A stretch of 64,000 nt of DNA from Pseudomonas syringae CC1557 (GCF_000452705.1 NZ_CP007014.1:2852001-2916000), one strand, 5' to 3'; numbered from the stretch's first letter, positions 55,101-64,000 are shown. Numbers and translations are program-made. Notes: generated by a model not told the origin, from the letters alone.

Positions 55101-55409
55101 GTGAGTACACAGACAAAACACGTGGTATTGATCGCGGTATTGAAAGCCAAGGCAGGCAAAGAGTCGGCATTGAAAGAAGCATTATCTGCGCTGGTCGCGC
55201 CAACCCGATCAGAGCCGGGGAATATCGAATACGTGTTATTCGAGAAGCGTGATGAGCCGGGGACGTTCTACATGCGTGAATGTTTCAAGGATCAGGCTGC
55301 TCTGGATGCGCATGTTGCTGCGCCTCACTATCAGCAGTTTGCCGCTGCAAGCGGCGAGTTGTTTGCAGAAGCGCCGCAACTGATATTCCTTGATCCGGTA
55401 TCGAACTGA
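55101..55409 (+). CDS. Antibiotic-biosynthesis-monooxygenase (ABM) domain protein, YgiN-like
   Basis: A 102-residue dimeric ferredoxin-like protein starting at GTG 55101 (GGAG site). Typical motifs are VVLIAVLKAKAGKESALKEALSALVAPTRSEPGNIEYVLFEKRDEPGTFYMRECFKDQAALDAH. YgiN relatives oxidise quinols. It lies 19 bases after the MRJP-family gene and is probably co-transcribed with it. Confidence 0.85.
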   Translation: MSTQTKHVVLIAVLKAKAGKESALKEALSALVAPTRSEPGNIEYVLFEKRDEPGTFYMRECFKDQAALDAHVAAPHYQQFAAASGELFAEAPQLIFLDPVSN

Positions 55410-55547
55410 GTCGGTGCAAGGGCTCGGCACGTCCGAGCCCGGCTCGGGAATGTCTGGAGCACAGTTAAACGTATGATGAGCAACATCTTTCAAGATATAT
55501 GTATCCTGGCCGATACCTTTGTCAATCCATACTTGAGAGACGCTCAC

Positions 55548-56042
55548 ATGCTTACTATCAACACAAAGACTTTGAGTGGAAGTGAGCTTTCTTTGCTAAA
55601 GGATGCTGCCAAAGCAGAGTCCGCAGATCAGGCGAGCGCGGCATCGACGGGCTCGGCAACAGCGGCGGCTCCAGCGGCGGCTCCAGCGAGCGTTAAAGTT
55701 TCTCTATCGAGTGCAGGCATCACCAAAGCTGCTGCTGATAGCGATCCAAACCGCGATATCAAAGAGAGCGATCTGCCGGGTAACGTCAAGGACACGCTGA
55801 TCCGTATTCGCGAGTTGAAGCAGCAAATCGCTGAAAAAATGGCTGAGCTGCAGGCAGTCATGGCCGATAGCAGCCTGTCTCCGCAAGCCAGACAGGTTAA
55901 GGCTGGTGCACTGCAAACGGTCCTTGCGGGGTTGAATGCCGGACTGATGAGTGCCAACGCTGCGCTGCAGAAAGCGTCAAGCAATGGCGGCATGTCAGAC
56001 GGTCAGGCAAAACAGGCCGCGATAATGGCGATGAAGGGCTGA
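55548..56042 (+). CDS. Alanine-rich coiled-coil protein of unknown function
   Basis: A 164-residue protein. ATG 55548 is chosen because the extra 25 residues from 55473 look unlike the rest. The first 50 residues are Ala/Ser-rich and disordered, followed by a coiled coil (VKDTLIRIRELKQQIAEKMAELQAVM) and another Ala-rich helix (TVLAGLNAGLMSANAALQKASS). There is no cleavable signal peptide and no domain recognised. Polar, Ser/Ala-rich N-termini occur in type III effectors, but no hrp box is visible. Confidence 0.6.
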   Translation: MLTINTKTLSGSELSLLKDAAKAESADQASAASTGSATAAAPAAAPASVKVSLSSAGITKAAADSDPNRDIKESDLPGNVKDTLIRIRELKQQIAEKMAELQAVMADSSLSPQARQVKAGALQTVLAGLNAGLMSANAALQKASSNGGMSDGQAKQAAIMAMKG

Positions 56043-56112
56043 GAAACGATCCGTTCACATTTGCCAACACGACGGGCAGCCGGGATTTCTGGCTCTCGCC
56101 GTCTGGAAGTCG

Positions 56113-57075
56113 TTAATACTGTCCCCGTACCGTCGCGTTGTATCGCGAAACGAGCTGATCGTAGTGTTGCTCTGCTTCCAGCAGGTCTTTGTTCAACTGC
56201 TCGACATCCGCGTGATGGGCCCAGTGCTGTTGCAAAGTCTCCAGCGTGAGAAGCCAGGCTTGCGCGGGGTCCTTGATCACCGTCCATACCGGGTGTTTCT
56301 GGTTGGCAGACTTGAGATTCGGCATTTTTTCGAAATAACGTTCGGCGTCCTTCAATGCATCGGCGAGTTTGCCATGCAAGGCTTTGAGCTCATCCGGGCT
56401 CAGGCGAGCGTTTTCGCCGGTCTGGTCCAGGTAGTTGATGGTTTGTCGGGCGAGGATCATGAAGTTGAGCGTATGCCAATGCTGATCGTGGCCAAGTCGA
56501 TACTCGATGGCCGCGAGTTGCTCGTTGCGGGCAAGGAATTGAGGCTCTTCGAAGAGTTTTCGAATCACAAGCCCGCGTTGTTTCAGTTCTTGCATACCCT
56601 GGGCGATGTCTGCATCCAGCTGCTGGGCAAGCTCGATATCGGGATGTGGCTGATTATAGAGCGTCTCAGCCTCTACTGTTTTGTCGCGTAGTGTATTGAA
56701 CGTGTCGTTATACCCGGTCACGGCGTCAACCAGCGGATCAGAATTGTCGTTGAACAGTTGTGGATACAGGATATGGCAGGATGGGCGCTCATAGTTCGCG
56801 CTGGAACTACTGCGACCACCCATTGCAAAGCTTCGGATAAACGGCAGCTGACTTTGCGTGCCATCGACCAGTATTTGATAGTGCTTGCGATAGTCGGCAT
56901 AGCGCTCAGGCAGAATAGTTTCCTCAAATACCAGGCATGCCGCTGCTTCCCGCACGATTGAAGTGTCAGCGATTGGGCCTGTCGGAACGCGGCTGGTGTT
57001 GGTCAGTCTGTGGTGAGCCCAGACAATCACCACGAAAACGCAGATAGCGGCGGCGAACGCGCGGTTACTGATCAT
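56113..57075 (-). CDS. DUF3829-like membrane-anchored protein
   Basis: A 320-residue protein with an N-terminal membrane anchor or uncleaved signal (ISNRAFAAAICVFVVIVWAHH) and a mostly helical periplasmic body, similar in layout to DUF3829/YiiG proteins. ATG 57075 lies inside the end of the J-domain gene (11-nt overlap), so the two form an operon. Function unknown. Confidence 0.65.
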   Translation of the reverse strand: MISNRAFAAAICVFVVIVWAHHRLTNTSRVPTGPIADTSIVREAAACLVFEETILPERYADYRKHYQILVDGTQSQLPFIRSFAMGGRSSSSANYERPSCHILYPQLFNDNSDPLVDAVTGYNDTFNTLRDKTVEAETLYNQPHPDIELAQQLDADIAQGMQELKQRGLVIRKLFEEPQFLARNEQLAAIEYRLGHDQHWHTLNFMILARQTINYLDQTGENARLSPDELKALHGKLADALKDAERYFEKMPNLKSANQKHPVWTVIKDPAQAWLLTLETLQQHWAHHADVEQLNKDLLEAEQHYDQLVSRYNATVRGQY

Positions 57076-58738
57076 GGTCAGCCTCCAGCGATGACGAAGG
57101 TGCATACCACTGCTGATGAGAGGGAGGCTGACAGGATTGGCGTGTATCGAGTAGGGCCGCGCACAGTCTCTTCGGCCATGCCTGCAGGCCCTGATTCTCC
57201 TGCAAGGGGCGGTAGTTGATGACGGTGCCGGCGATGAACAGCAACGACACCGCCAGCCCGGTCATTGTGCCGATCAACAGCTCTCTGGTCAGCGAGCCAG
57301 GAGCGGTTGAAAATCTCCCTTTCAGCCATTCCGGCCAGGCAATGCGGGTCCTGACAGCGGCTATTGCAAGCACGCTGCCGTACACCAGCAGTGCTTTCCA
57401 TCCGCCGATCATGTATGCCGGTACGGCAGGCAGCCAACTGACCGTGCTTTCTCGTAACAGCAACGGGACCGGACGACGCAGCGTAAGCCAGTGGCCAACA
57501 CGCTGGGTGATTAGCTCGTCAAGACGCCACGCAAAGGCGCCGACTAGCTGGCAGCCGACGTAGAGCAAACCTGCCAGCAGGCCAAGCGCACCCATGATCA
57601 GCAACAGGGCGGTCATTGTCTCGGCCGGATCACTTCCCAGGCGGTAATAGCCGTCCCATGCGCTGACGGACGCTGCGCCCAGGATTGCGAACGGCAACGC
57701 CCAGAACGACGTCTTGCGACGCAGCGGACGCCAGAAGTACAGATCTTCACCGGGCACGTTACTCGCCAGGCCCGGGTAATGTCGCTCTACGGCATTGGCC
57801 AGCGACTCACAGGCTTGCCAGTCAGCCGGGGTAAAGCGCGCGGCCAGCGAAACGCGAGCATTTTCGCTCATGGGCAGAAACAGCATGCGGGCTGCACGTG
57901 AGCCAGTACTGTCGATTTTCTGCGTGGCCATACGCAACTGCTCTTCCAGAAACATGGCCTGTCGGCTGCGGGCCAGCAACTGACTCCAGAAAGGCTCTGG
58001 ACACAATGTGCGGCTGCCGGGTTCTTTCCAGCCTTGCAGCTTGCACACTGCGTCGAAGATGGGACTGGACCAGGCTTCAGCGTTGGACAGCAATCGAGCG
58101 AGGTATTTGTTGAGCCACATGCGCCGATCCAGCGTCTGCATCCACGCCGTTTTGTCGAGGTGTTGGCACAGACGGGTAAAGGAGGTGGTATCGCCACTGT
58201 TCAGCGCCGCCGCCAACTGCTGTTCGGTGTTGCGTAACAGGTTATTCAGAACAGTGTGCGTTGCATGCAGGGACAGATCGTTACGCTGCCACGCGCTCAG
58301 CCATTTGAAGTGCTCAACGGCGCGCTCTGCCAGTTCGCAGGCATCGACGGTGCCTGACTGGCAGTGTTCAAGCAGGCCTTCTTCGAACGCCTGCTCGCAC
58401 TGCATGGCTCGGGCTTCTTCCAGTCGCTGGTCAAGATTCTCGACCGTGACACCTTCGAGCAGCGCATCAGCCTTTCGACGATCAAGAGTTGACGTGCTGA
58501 GCGCCTCGGCCCACGTCGATAGCTCGGGAGCGGGCGCAAGCAAAGGGCTTGGCTGTTCTGTCAGCTGCTCCTCGACTTCGGCAGTCCAGCTCAGTGCCTG
58601 CTCGTAGGCATCACGCAGACGCTGAAAGCCTGCCGGATCTTCGTCCGGTCGGTGCTGTTTGAGCAGCGCAGCATAACGGCGTTTGATACTGCGCAGGTCA
58701 GAAGGGGCGTCGAGCCCCAGAATGGACCAGCAATTCAC
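57065..58738 (-). CDS. J-domain membrane protein
   Basis: A 557-residue protein starting at GTG 58738. Residues 3-55 form a J-domain (CWSILGLDAPSDLRSIKRRYAALLKQHRPDEDPAGFQRLRDAYEQAL), in which the HPD tripeptide reads H-R-P-D, an altered form that may weaken DnaK stimulation. A helical middle follows, then four or so membrane segments in the last 230 residues (AMTALLLIMGALGLLAGLLYVG, ALLVYGSVLAIAAV, GTMTGLAVSLLFIAGTVI). It may recruit DnaK to the membrane for its operon partner. Confidence 0.75.
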   Translation of the reverse strand: MNCWSILGLDAPSDLRSIKRRYAALLKQHRPDEDPAGFQRLRDAYEQALSWTAEVEEQLTEQPSPLLAPAPELSTWAEALSTSTLDRRKADALLEGVTVENLDQRLEEARAMQCEQAFEEGLLEHCQSGTVDACELAERAVEHFKWLSAWQRNDLSLHATHTVLNNLLRNTEQQLAAALNSGDTTSFTRLCQHLDKTAWMQTLDRRMWLNKYLARLLSNAEAWSSPIFDAVCKLQGWKEPGSRTLCPEPFWSQLLARSRQAMFLEEQLRMATQKIDSTGSRAARMLFLPMSENARVSLAARFTPADWQACESLANAVERHYPGLASNVPGEDLYFWRPLRRKTSFWALPFAILGAASVSAWDGYYRLGSDPAETMTALLLIMGALGLLAGLLYVGCQLVGAFAWRLDELITQRVGHWLTLRRPVPLLLRESTVSWLPAVPAYMIGGWKALLVYGSVLAIAAVRTRIAWPEWLKGRFSTAPGSLTRELLIGTMTGLAVSLLFIAGTVINYRPLQENQGLQAWPKRLCAALLDTRQSCQPPSHQQWYAPSSSLEADHDQ

Positions 58739-58941
58739 TGCGTTACGCTCACGTCTGTGCCAGCAACCATGGGGCCAGGAACTCCTTGTATATAGACAGG
58801 CATGTAGAAGCGCCCGGGCGAGGTGCCCGGACGTTCAATTAACAGCGGCGGAGTTTAACAGGTGCTTAGACGGGAGGGGCTACGACTACACTACGTCCAC
58901 ATACTGTTTGCGCCGTATCAGAAAATCCTCGTGGCAGATGC

Positions 58942-60216
58942 TCAATACCTCGGCTTCACGGCCTTCCAGTCCGGCTGGTACTTCTGCATCTGCTTCACAT
59001 CATCGCGCTGACGAATGCCGCAGCTGTGGTATTGGTCATTCAGCTTGCCCAACTGGTCGTAATCCAGTTCAAGGCCCAGGCCAGGTGCGCGGGTGATACT
59101 GACGCAACCGTCGACAATCGGCAGTTTGCCGCCTTTTATCACTTCCTCGTCCGGTTCCTGCCACGGGTAGTGCGTGTCGCAGGCGTAATCCAGATTGGGC
59201 ACTGAGGCTGCCACGTGAGCCATGGCCATGAGGCTGATGCCCAAGTGCGAGTTGGAGTGCATCGAGACACCGACGCCAAAGGTGTCGCACATTTTCGCCA
59301 GCACTTGGGTGTCGCGCAGACCGCCCCAGTAATGGTGGTCGGCGAGCACAATCTGCACGCTGTCGAGGGCCACGCTACGGCGGAATTCGTCGAAATCGGT
59401 GACCACCATGTTGGTTGCCAGCGGCAGGCCGGTGCGCTTGTGCAGTTCGGACATGCCGTCCAGGCCTGGCGTCGGGTCTTCGTAGTACTGCAAATCATCA
59501 CCCAGCAGTTCAGCCATGCGAATCGAGGTTTCCAGCGACCAGTTGCCGTTGGGATCGATGCGCAGCGGATAACCGGGAAAGGCCTTTTTCAACGCCTTGA
59601 TGCACGACACTTCGTGTTCCGGTCGCAGTGCGCCGGCCTTGAGTTTGATGCTCTTGAAACCGTAGGTATCGATCATGCGCCGGGCCTGCGCGACGATCTG
59701 TTCCTCGTTCAGCGCTTCGCCCCAGCTATCCGGCTTGTAGGGCGCATCGGCGTGTTGCGCATATTTGAAGAACAGGTAGGCGCTGAAAGGAATCTGTTCG
59801 CGAATCGCACCGCCCAGCAGGTCCACCAACGGCATGTTCATCGAACGCGCCTGCACGTCCAGAAACGCGACCTCGAAGGCCGAGTAAGCATTGCTCACCG
59901 CTTTGCTGGCGTGTGAGCCTGGCGCCAGTTCGGCACCTGCCAGGCTGGCCGGTTTGTGCGCCGCTACGGTGGCCTGAACGATGCTGCGCAACTGGTTCAG
60001 GTTAAAGGGATCAAGGCCCAGCAACTGGTTTTGCACTTGTTGCTGAATCGCCAGTGCCGGTGCATCGCCGTAGCTTTCACCGAGGCCGATGTAGCCATTA
60101 TCGGTCTCTACTTCGATGATCGAGCGCAGAGCAAAGGGTTCGTGGATACCGCTGGCGTTGAGCAGCGGCGGGTCGCGAAAGGCGATAGGGGTGACGGTCA
60201 CACGTGTGATTTTCAA
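58942..60216 (-). CDS. gudD: Glucarate dehydratase-family enzyme
   Basis: A 424-residue enolase-superfamily acid-sugar dehydratase. Catalytic parts: Lys pair in SIKLKAGALRPEHEV, metal ligands in RIDPNGNW, YYEDPTPG and ATNMVVTDF, and the base His in SMHSNSHLG. This matches glucarate dehydratases, which convert D-glucarate (or L-idarate) to 5-keto-4-deoxyglucarate. It follows an MFS gene by 19 bases. The 58739-58941 gap upstream of its end holds a GC-rich hairpin near 58827-58845 and no gene. Confidence 0.9.
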   Translation of the reverse strand: MKITRVTVTPIAFRDPPLLNASGIHEPFALRSIIEVETDNGYIGLGESYGDAPALAIQQQVQNQLLGLDPFNLNQLRSIVQATVAAHKPASLAGAELAPGSHASKAVSNAYSAFEVAFLDVQARSMNMPLVDLLGGAIREQIPFSAYLFFKYAQHADAPYKPDSWGEALNEEQIVAQARRMIDTYGFKSIKLKAGALRPEHEVSCIKALKKAFPGYPLRIDPNGNWSLETSIRMAELLGDDLQYYEDPTPGLDGMSELHKRTGLPLATNMVVTDFDEFRRSVALDSVQIVLADHHYWGGLRDTQVLAKMCDTFGVGVSMHSNSHLGISLMAMAHVAASVPNLDYACDTHYPWQEPDEEVIKGGKLPIVDGCVSITRAPGLGLELDYDQLGKLNDQYHSCGIRQRDDVKQMQKYQPDWKAVKPRY

Positions 60217-60235
60217 AGGGTGGTCTCCCGGGATG

Positions 60236-61630
60236 TCAGGGCTTGAGGCTGGAAGGGGTCGCGAGTGGGGCGGCAGTGTGCGGCCCGGTCAACCCGGCTT
60301 TCGGTGGGTGACGCGTGTCGCCTCGCGGGGTGGTACGTGCGAAGAAGATCACCACGGCAGCCAGCAGCGAAGTGGCGGCAAGCCCATAGAGGCCACCCTG
60401 GATCGAGCCGGTGGTCTGCTCAAGAAAGCCGAAGGTCGTGGGTGCGACGAAGCCGCCGAGGTTGCCGATGGAATTGATCAGCGCGATGACCGCTGCGGCG
60501 ATGCGCGCATCCAGATAGCCCTGCGGGATCGGCCAGAACAGCGCCGATGCGGCCTTGAAGCCAATGGCGGCGAAACAGATGGCGACAAACGCGAAGACAG
60601 GCCCGCCAATGGTGGACATGAACATGCCGAGCGAAGCGATCACCAGTGTGACGGCGACCCATGCCTGTTGGTGCTTGAAGCGTGCAGCGAGGGCGGCAAA
60701 GCCATACATGGCGACAATCGAGATGATCCACGGCACCGAGTTGAACAGCCCGACCTCGAAGTCGCTGAAACTGCCCATCTTGCGGATCATGCTCGGTAGC
60801 CAGAACGTGGCGCCGTAAATGGTCAGGGCTATTGAAAAATAGATGAAGCAGAACAGCATGATTTGCCGGTCCGCCAGCAACCTGAACAGGGTCGGCCGCA
60901 CAGTCTGCGTGGCCTCGCGCAGCCGTTGTTCTTCGGCAATCGCGCTGGTCAGCGCAGTTTTTTCTTCATCGCTGAGCCAGGTCGCTTCGTGCGGGTGTGA
61001 CTGCAACCAGAACCAGACAAACCCGCACAGCACGATGGAGGCGAAGCCCTCGATCAGGAACATCCATTGCCAGCCGTGCAGGTTCAGCCCTTCGACGCCC
61101 AAGAGTGCGCCCGATAGCGGGCCGGAGACCACCGAAGCAATCGCGGAACCGCTAAGAAACAGCGCCATGGCCTTGCCGCGATCAGCCGAAGGAAGCCACT
61201 GCGTGAAGTAATAAATAATGCCTGGAAAGAAGCCTGCTTCAGCCGCACCCAGGATAAAACGCAGTACGTAGAAGCTGGTTTCGCCCTGCACGAAGGCCAT
61301 GGCCATGGCCGCTGCGCCCCAGGTAAACATGATGCGGGTCAGCCAGGCGCGGGCGCCATAACGTTGCAGCAGCATGTTGGACGGCACTTCAAACAGCGCG
61401 TACCCGACAAAGAACAAGCCTGCGCCCAGCCCATAGGCCGCAGCACCAATGCCCAGATCGGTTTCCAGATGACTGCGTACAAAACCGATGTTGACCCGGT
61501 CGATATAGTTGACGATGAACATCACCACGAACAGCGGCAGTACGTGGCGTTTCACCTTGGACGCGGCACGGGCTAGCACCGTGACGTCCGTAGCGTGAGG
61601 GACGGTATTCAAGAGGCGACTCCCGTTCAT
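60236..61630 (-). CDS. MFS transporter, anion:cation symporter (sugar acid) type
   Basis: A 464-residue twelve-helix transporter of the ACS group (GudP/ExuT-like). Signature stretch: YIDRVNIGFVRSHLETDLGIGAAAYGLGAGLFFVGYALFEVPSNMLLQRYGARAWLTRIM, and GAAEAGFFPGIIYYFTQWLP. It precedes gudD in one operon, so glucarate or galactarate is the probable cargo. Confidence 0.9.
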   Translation of the reverse strand: MNGSRLLNTVPHATDVTVLARAASKVKRHVLPLFVVMFIVNYIDRVNIGFVRSHLETDLGIGAAAYGLGAGLFFVGYALFEVPSNMLLQRYGARAWLTRIMFTWGAAAMAMAFVQGETSFYVLRFILGAAEAGFFPGIIYYFTQWLPSADRGKAMALFLSGSAIASVVSGPLSGALLGVEGLNLHGWQWMFLIEGFASIVLCGFVWFWLQSHPHEATWLSDEEKTALTSAIAEEQRLREATQTVRPTLFRLLADRQIMLFCFIYFSIALTIYGATFWLPSMIRKMGSFSDFEVGLFNSVPWIISIVAMYGFAALAARFKHQQAWVAVTLVIASLGMFMSTIGGPVFAFVAICFAAIGFKAASALFWPIPQGYLDARIAAAVIALINSIGNLGGFVAPTTFGFLEQTTGSIQGGLYGLAATSLLAAVVIFFARTTPRGDTRHPPKAGLTGPHTAAPLATPSSLKP

Positions 61631-61718
61631 TGTTTTTTTGGGGATGAGCCGATCATGGACTCACTGATTATTCCCGTCTAATCTAGTTACTGACTTGATT
61701 GATACCCGGAATGAATCA

Positions 61719-62618
61719 ATGTTTGAGCTTTCCCAGCTTCGCTGCTTCACCACGGTGGCCACCGAGCTGAATTTTCGGCGCGCCGCCGAACGCCTCAATA
61801 TGACTCAGCCACCCCTTAGCCGGCAGATTCAGCTACTGGAACACAACCTGGGCGTTGAGCTGTTCACCCGCAGTACCCGGAGCGTCGCCTTGACTGCCGC
61901 AGGCCGGGCCTTTTTCATCGAGGCGCAGACCTTGCTGGAGCGCGCGCAGCAAGCGGCGATGTCGGCGCGGCGCTTTGCAGAAGGCGATATCGGTTCGGTG
62001 ACGATCAGCTTTGTCGGCAGTGCGGTGTATGAATTTCTGCCCAGGGTAATCGCCGAAGCGCGGCTCAAGCAGCCGCAGGTCAAGATTTCCCTGACTGAAA
62101 TGAATACCTATCAGCAGCATGAAGCGCTCAGGGCCCGGCGCATTGATCTGGGGATTATGCGTGCGCCGCTGTTTCAACCGGGTTACGAGAGCGAGTGCCT
62201 GGTGCGCGAGCCATTTGTACTGGCGGTGCCGGGGAATCATCCGTTGGCCCATGCACAGTCGGTCAGGGTTGAGGACCTCGATGGTGCGCCGTTTTTGATG
62301 TACTCGCATTCGGCCTATCCACCGTTCAACGAACTGCTGACCGGTATGTTTCGTTCCGCACGAGTGGCACCGGAGTATGTCCAATGGCTGGGATCGTCAC
62401 TGACTATTCTGGCGCTGGTCAACGCCGGGATGGGGCTGGCTCTGGTTCCGCGTTGCGCGACCAATGTGGTTTTCAAGGATGTAGTGTTCCGCGACATTGA
62501 TCTGGGCGAAGGCGTGCAGAGTGAGTTGCATCTGGCCTGGCGCTCGGGCAATGACAACCCGGCCTGCAGGATGCTGCTTGAAGCGATCCGCGCAGCGGTC
62601 AGGGCGGATGAAAGGTGA
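61719..62618 (+). CDS. LysR-family regulator of the glucarate locus
   Basis: A 299-residue LysR protein of the BenM/CatM-like group: FTTVATELNFRRAAERLNMTQPPLSRQIQLLEHNLGVELFTRSTRSVALT, then IGSVTISFVGSAVYEFLPRVIAEARLKQPQVKISLTEM. ATG 61719 is preferred to 61695 because the conserved start MFELSQLRCF begins there. It is divergent from the MFS-gudD operon, with 88 bases between. Confidence 0.88.
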   Translation: MFELSQLRCFTTVATELNFRRAAERLNMTQPPLSRQIQLLEHNLGVELFTRSTRSVALTAAGRAFFIEAQTLLERAQQAAMSARRFAEGDIGSVTISFVGSAVYEFLPRVIAEARLKQPQVKISLTEMNTYQQHEALRARRIDLGIMRAPLFQPGYESECLVREPFVLAVPGNHPLAHAQSVRVEDLDGAPFLMYSHSAYPPFNELLTGMFRSARVAPEYVQWLGSSLTILALVNAGMGLALVPRCATNVVFKDVVFRDIDLGEGVQSELHLAWRSGNDNPACRMLLEAIRAAVRADER

Positions 62619-62756
62619 AGCGAAAGGCCTTGCACTGCGTGGGCATCAACTATCATTGGTTAAGTCGATAGTCATCATTAAGCAAGGCAAGTTTTGTTTT
62701 TCCGGCAAAGGAGGAGGATGGCGTCATAGCCACTTGCTCCAAAGGGAGACGCTGCG

Positions 62757-63449
62757 ATGAGAATGTTCAATCGGTTGACGCTTGCTGCCGTATTAGCCAC
62801 TGGCTTTGCGATCAGTGCGCCAGTCAACGCCGCAGTTTCTCCTGCATTTGTCTCCGCTGGACAGTCTTGCCACTTCACGCCGGTAGTCGACAGCGCCGCC
62901 AGCCTTCAGCACAGTCAGTCCGTTGGTGTGCTGTACAGCGAGAACACCGTCAGCAACCTGCAATACCTGAATAACTACCACTCGGTCGCGCTCAGAAGCG
63001 GCCAGAACGGCGCACTCGATTCGCGCATTCGTAACGCGTTCATCAACAGCTCTGATCCGAAACTGGCCACCGACTGGCTGATTGGCTCATTGCAGAAGCA
63101 GTTCGCCACCGTGACCGTCTACGACAATCTGGATGCGTTGATGAAGGCACGTCCCGACGTGATTGTGATGCTCGACACTTACAACCGTCTGGTCACCAAA
63201 CGCAACAGTCAGGTTGACGCGCGCTTCATGGCTCGTTTCTACGATAACAACCTGCAATACATCGGCAAGGCAGAAGGTGAGGTAGTGCGGGAAATGACGT
63301 CGGTCTGGGTGCAGGGCAAGGCCGCCCCGGAAATCGCCGCGCAGATCGACCAGCAGCGTGAGTTTCAGGTCAATGCCCTGAAACAGTTTGATGCTTCGCT
63401 CAAAGCGTTGGTGGTGCAGGCAGATCGTGATCAGGTCGCGGCTAATTAG
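62757..63449 (+). CDS. Exported protein of unknown function
   Basis: A 230-residue protein with a signal peptide (MRMFNRLTLAAVLATGFAISAPVNA) and a GGGAG ribosome site. The mature part mixes beta and helix (SVGVLYSENTVSNLQYLNNYHSVALRSGQ, ATVTVYDNLDALMKARPDVIVMLDTYNRLVTKRNSQVDARFMARFYDNNLQYIGKAEGEVV). The layout recalls small periplasmic or lipoprotein-like proteins that resemble LptE/GNA1162 folds, but I cannot assign a family. Confidence 0.65.
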   Translation: MRMFNRLTLAAVLATGFAISAPVNAAVSPAFVSAGQSCHFTPVVDSAASLQHSQSVGVLYSENTVSNLQYLNNYHSVALRSGQNGALDSRIRNAFINSSDPKLATDWLIGSLQKQFATVTVYDNLDALMKARPDVIVMLDTYNRLVTKRNSQVDARFMARFYDNNLQYIGKAEGEVVREMTSVWVQGKAAPEIAAQIDQQREFQVNALKQFDASLKALVVQADRDQVAAN

Positions 63450-63640
63450 GTCTTCTGCCTGAGCATGCAAGGCATTTTCACACTGGGCATCCAGGAAATA
63501 GAGGTGTTCAGGTGTCTTGTTCAGTTCATCAAATCGATGCATGGCTGCTTTTCGCTGTAAAGAATAAGCCACACCTGCCGAGAGCATGATGAGCGGCATA
63601 CCACTTGCGCGCTTTAAATGTGGTAACGAGAAGCCTTCCG

Positions 63641-64000
63641 ATGCCGAGAAAACGATTGGGTGCCTTGCGCATCCTGATGTCTGTGTCCAACGATAATCCA
63701 AGGCTTTTGCAGGCCCAGTATGTTGCGTTGTCCCGTCAACTGCCGTTGATGTACTTCGTGCTGTTGGTCAATACCTGGGCATTGGCCTACACCCATTTAT
63801 TGATCGCACCCAAGTGGCTGACCCTGATGGCTCCCGCGCTGCTGACGGTTATTTGCAGCATCCGTGCGCGCAAATGGTTGCTGACGGTCAACAAACCAAC
63901 GCCTTCGCCGCAGCTCATCCTCAAGACATTGCGTGGCACCAACGGTCTGGCTGGCGTCATCGCCGCCGGGTTTGCAGCCTGGTCACTGTCGCTTTACCCC
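63641..64000 (+). CDS. N-terminus of a membrane protein, probably a GGDEF/EAL signalling protein (partial)
   Basis: The frame from ATG 63641 is open to the window end (120 residues). It begins MPRKRLGALRILMSVSNDNPRLL and contains two hydrophobic hairpins (LPLMYFVLLVNTWALAYTHLLIAP, LTLMAPALLTVICSI) followed by LRGTNGLAGVIAAGFAAWSLSLYP. From memory, membrane-bound diguanylate cyclase/phosphodiesterase proteins of Pseudomonas start this way, but the catalytic part is outside the window. Confidence 0.55.
   Translation, partial: MPRKRLGALRILMSVSNDNPRLLQAQYVALSRQLPLMYFVLLVNTWALAYTHLLIAPKWLTLMAPALLTVICSIRARKWLLTVNKPTPSPQLILKTLRGTNGLAGVIAAGFAAWSLSLYP

Overview
The window looks like chromosomal DNA of a fluorescent pseudomonad, most likely of the Pseudomonas syringae group. 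It has GC-rich coding, a Pseudomonas-type REPIN, Crc/Hfq-type A-rich leaders, and a typical Pseudomonas ech-vdh-fcs ferulate locus. The species call is inference from gene content; no search was run.

Layout. 1-3.2 kb: end of a prophage or tailocin (tail-gene remnant, GH19 endolysin, overlapping Rz/Rz1 spanins, a broken SGNH-hydrolase tail gene), stopping beside tRNA-Leu(UAA). 3.5-11.8 kb: housekeeping and accessory genes: topoisomerase IB, modABC behind a perfect ModE palindrome, a nitronate monooxygenase, a TetR-acuI pair with the same operator twice, an orphan MbcA/ParS-type antitoxin and a tyrosine recombinase.

12.1-24.4 kb is the most interesting part: a tightly packed, co-directional ten-gene cluster. 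It encodes a cupin, a methionyl-tRNA-synthetase-like enzyme, a DAO-type FAD oxidase and a lysine/ornithine N-hydroxylase, which are the parts of the known N-N (hydrazine)-forming machinery, here with cupin and MetRS as separate overlapping genes. It also encodes a natural SbnA-SbnB fusion expected to make L-2,3-diaminopropionate, a second flavoprotein, a LysE exporter, an iron-type alcohol dehydrogenase, a serine hydrolase and a leaderless periplasmic-binding-protein-like protein. No NRPS or PKS is present. I propose an undescribed hydrazine/diaminopropionate-derived metabolite. A REPIN lies inside the coding sequence of the SbnA-SbnB linker.

24.3-29.4 kb: GlxA-type AraC regulator, DJ-1/PfpI protein, a frameshifted LysR gene and a GH13 trehalose-synthase-like enzyme. 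29.4-45.2 kb: a lignin-monomer (coniferyl alcohol/ferulate) catabolic island: a sigma-54 V4R regulator, an aldehyde dehydrogenase with a clear -24/-12 promoter, a coniferyl-alcohol-dehydrogenase-like SDR, an outer-membrane channel, an AAHS-type MFS importer, an OprD porin, a MarR regulator, ech, vdh and fcs. vdh is split by an IS66-family element with a perfect 8-bp target duplication; the element's own genes are damaged. Five genes or gene starts carry ARN-repeat leaders that fit Crc/Hfq control.

45.2-64 kb: RidA/LysR, a two-gene ATPase + PIN-like nuclease module of defence or toxin type, the 5-oxoprolinase operon pxpABC with its LysR regulator, a TetR gene, a yellow/MRJP-family secreted protein with an ABM monooxygenase, a J-domain membrane protein with a DUF3829-like partner, a glucarate dehydratase/MFS/LysR sugar-acid locus, a small exported protein, and the N-terminus of a membrane protein cut by the window end.

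There are several one-base losses in homopolymers and two short tandem duplications. Some of these lesions could be assembly errors and should be confirmed by reads.
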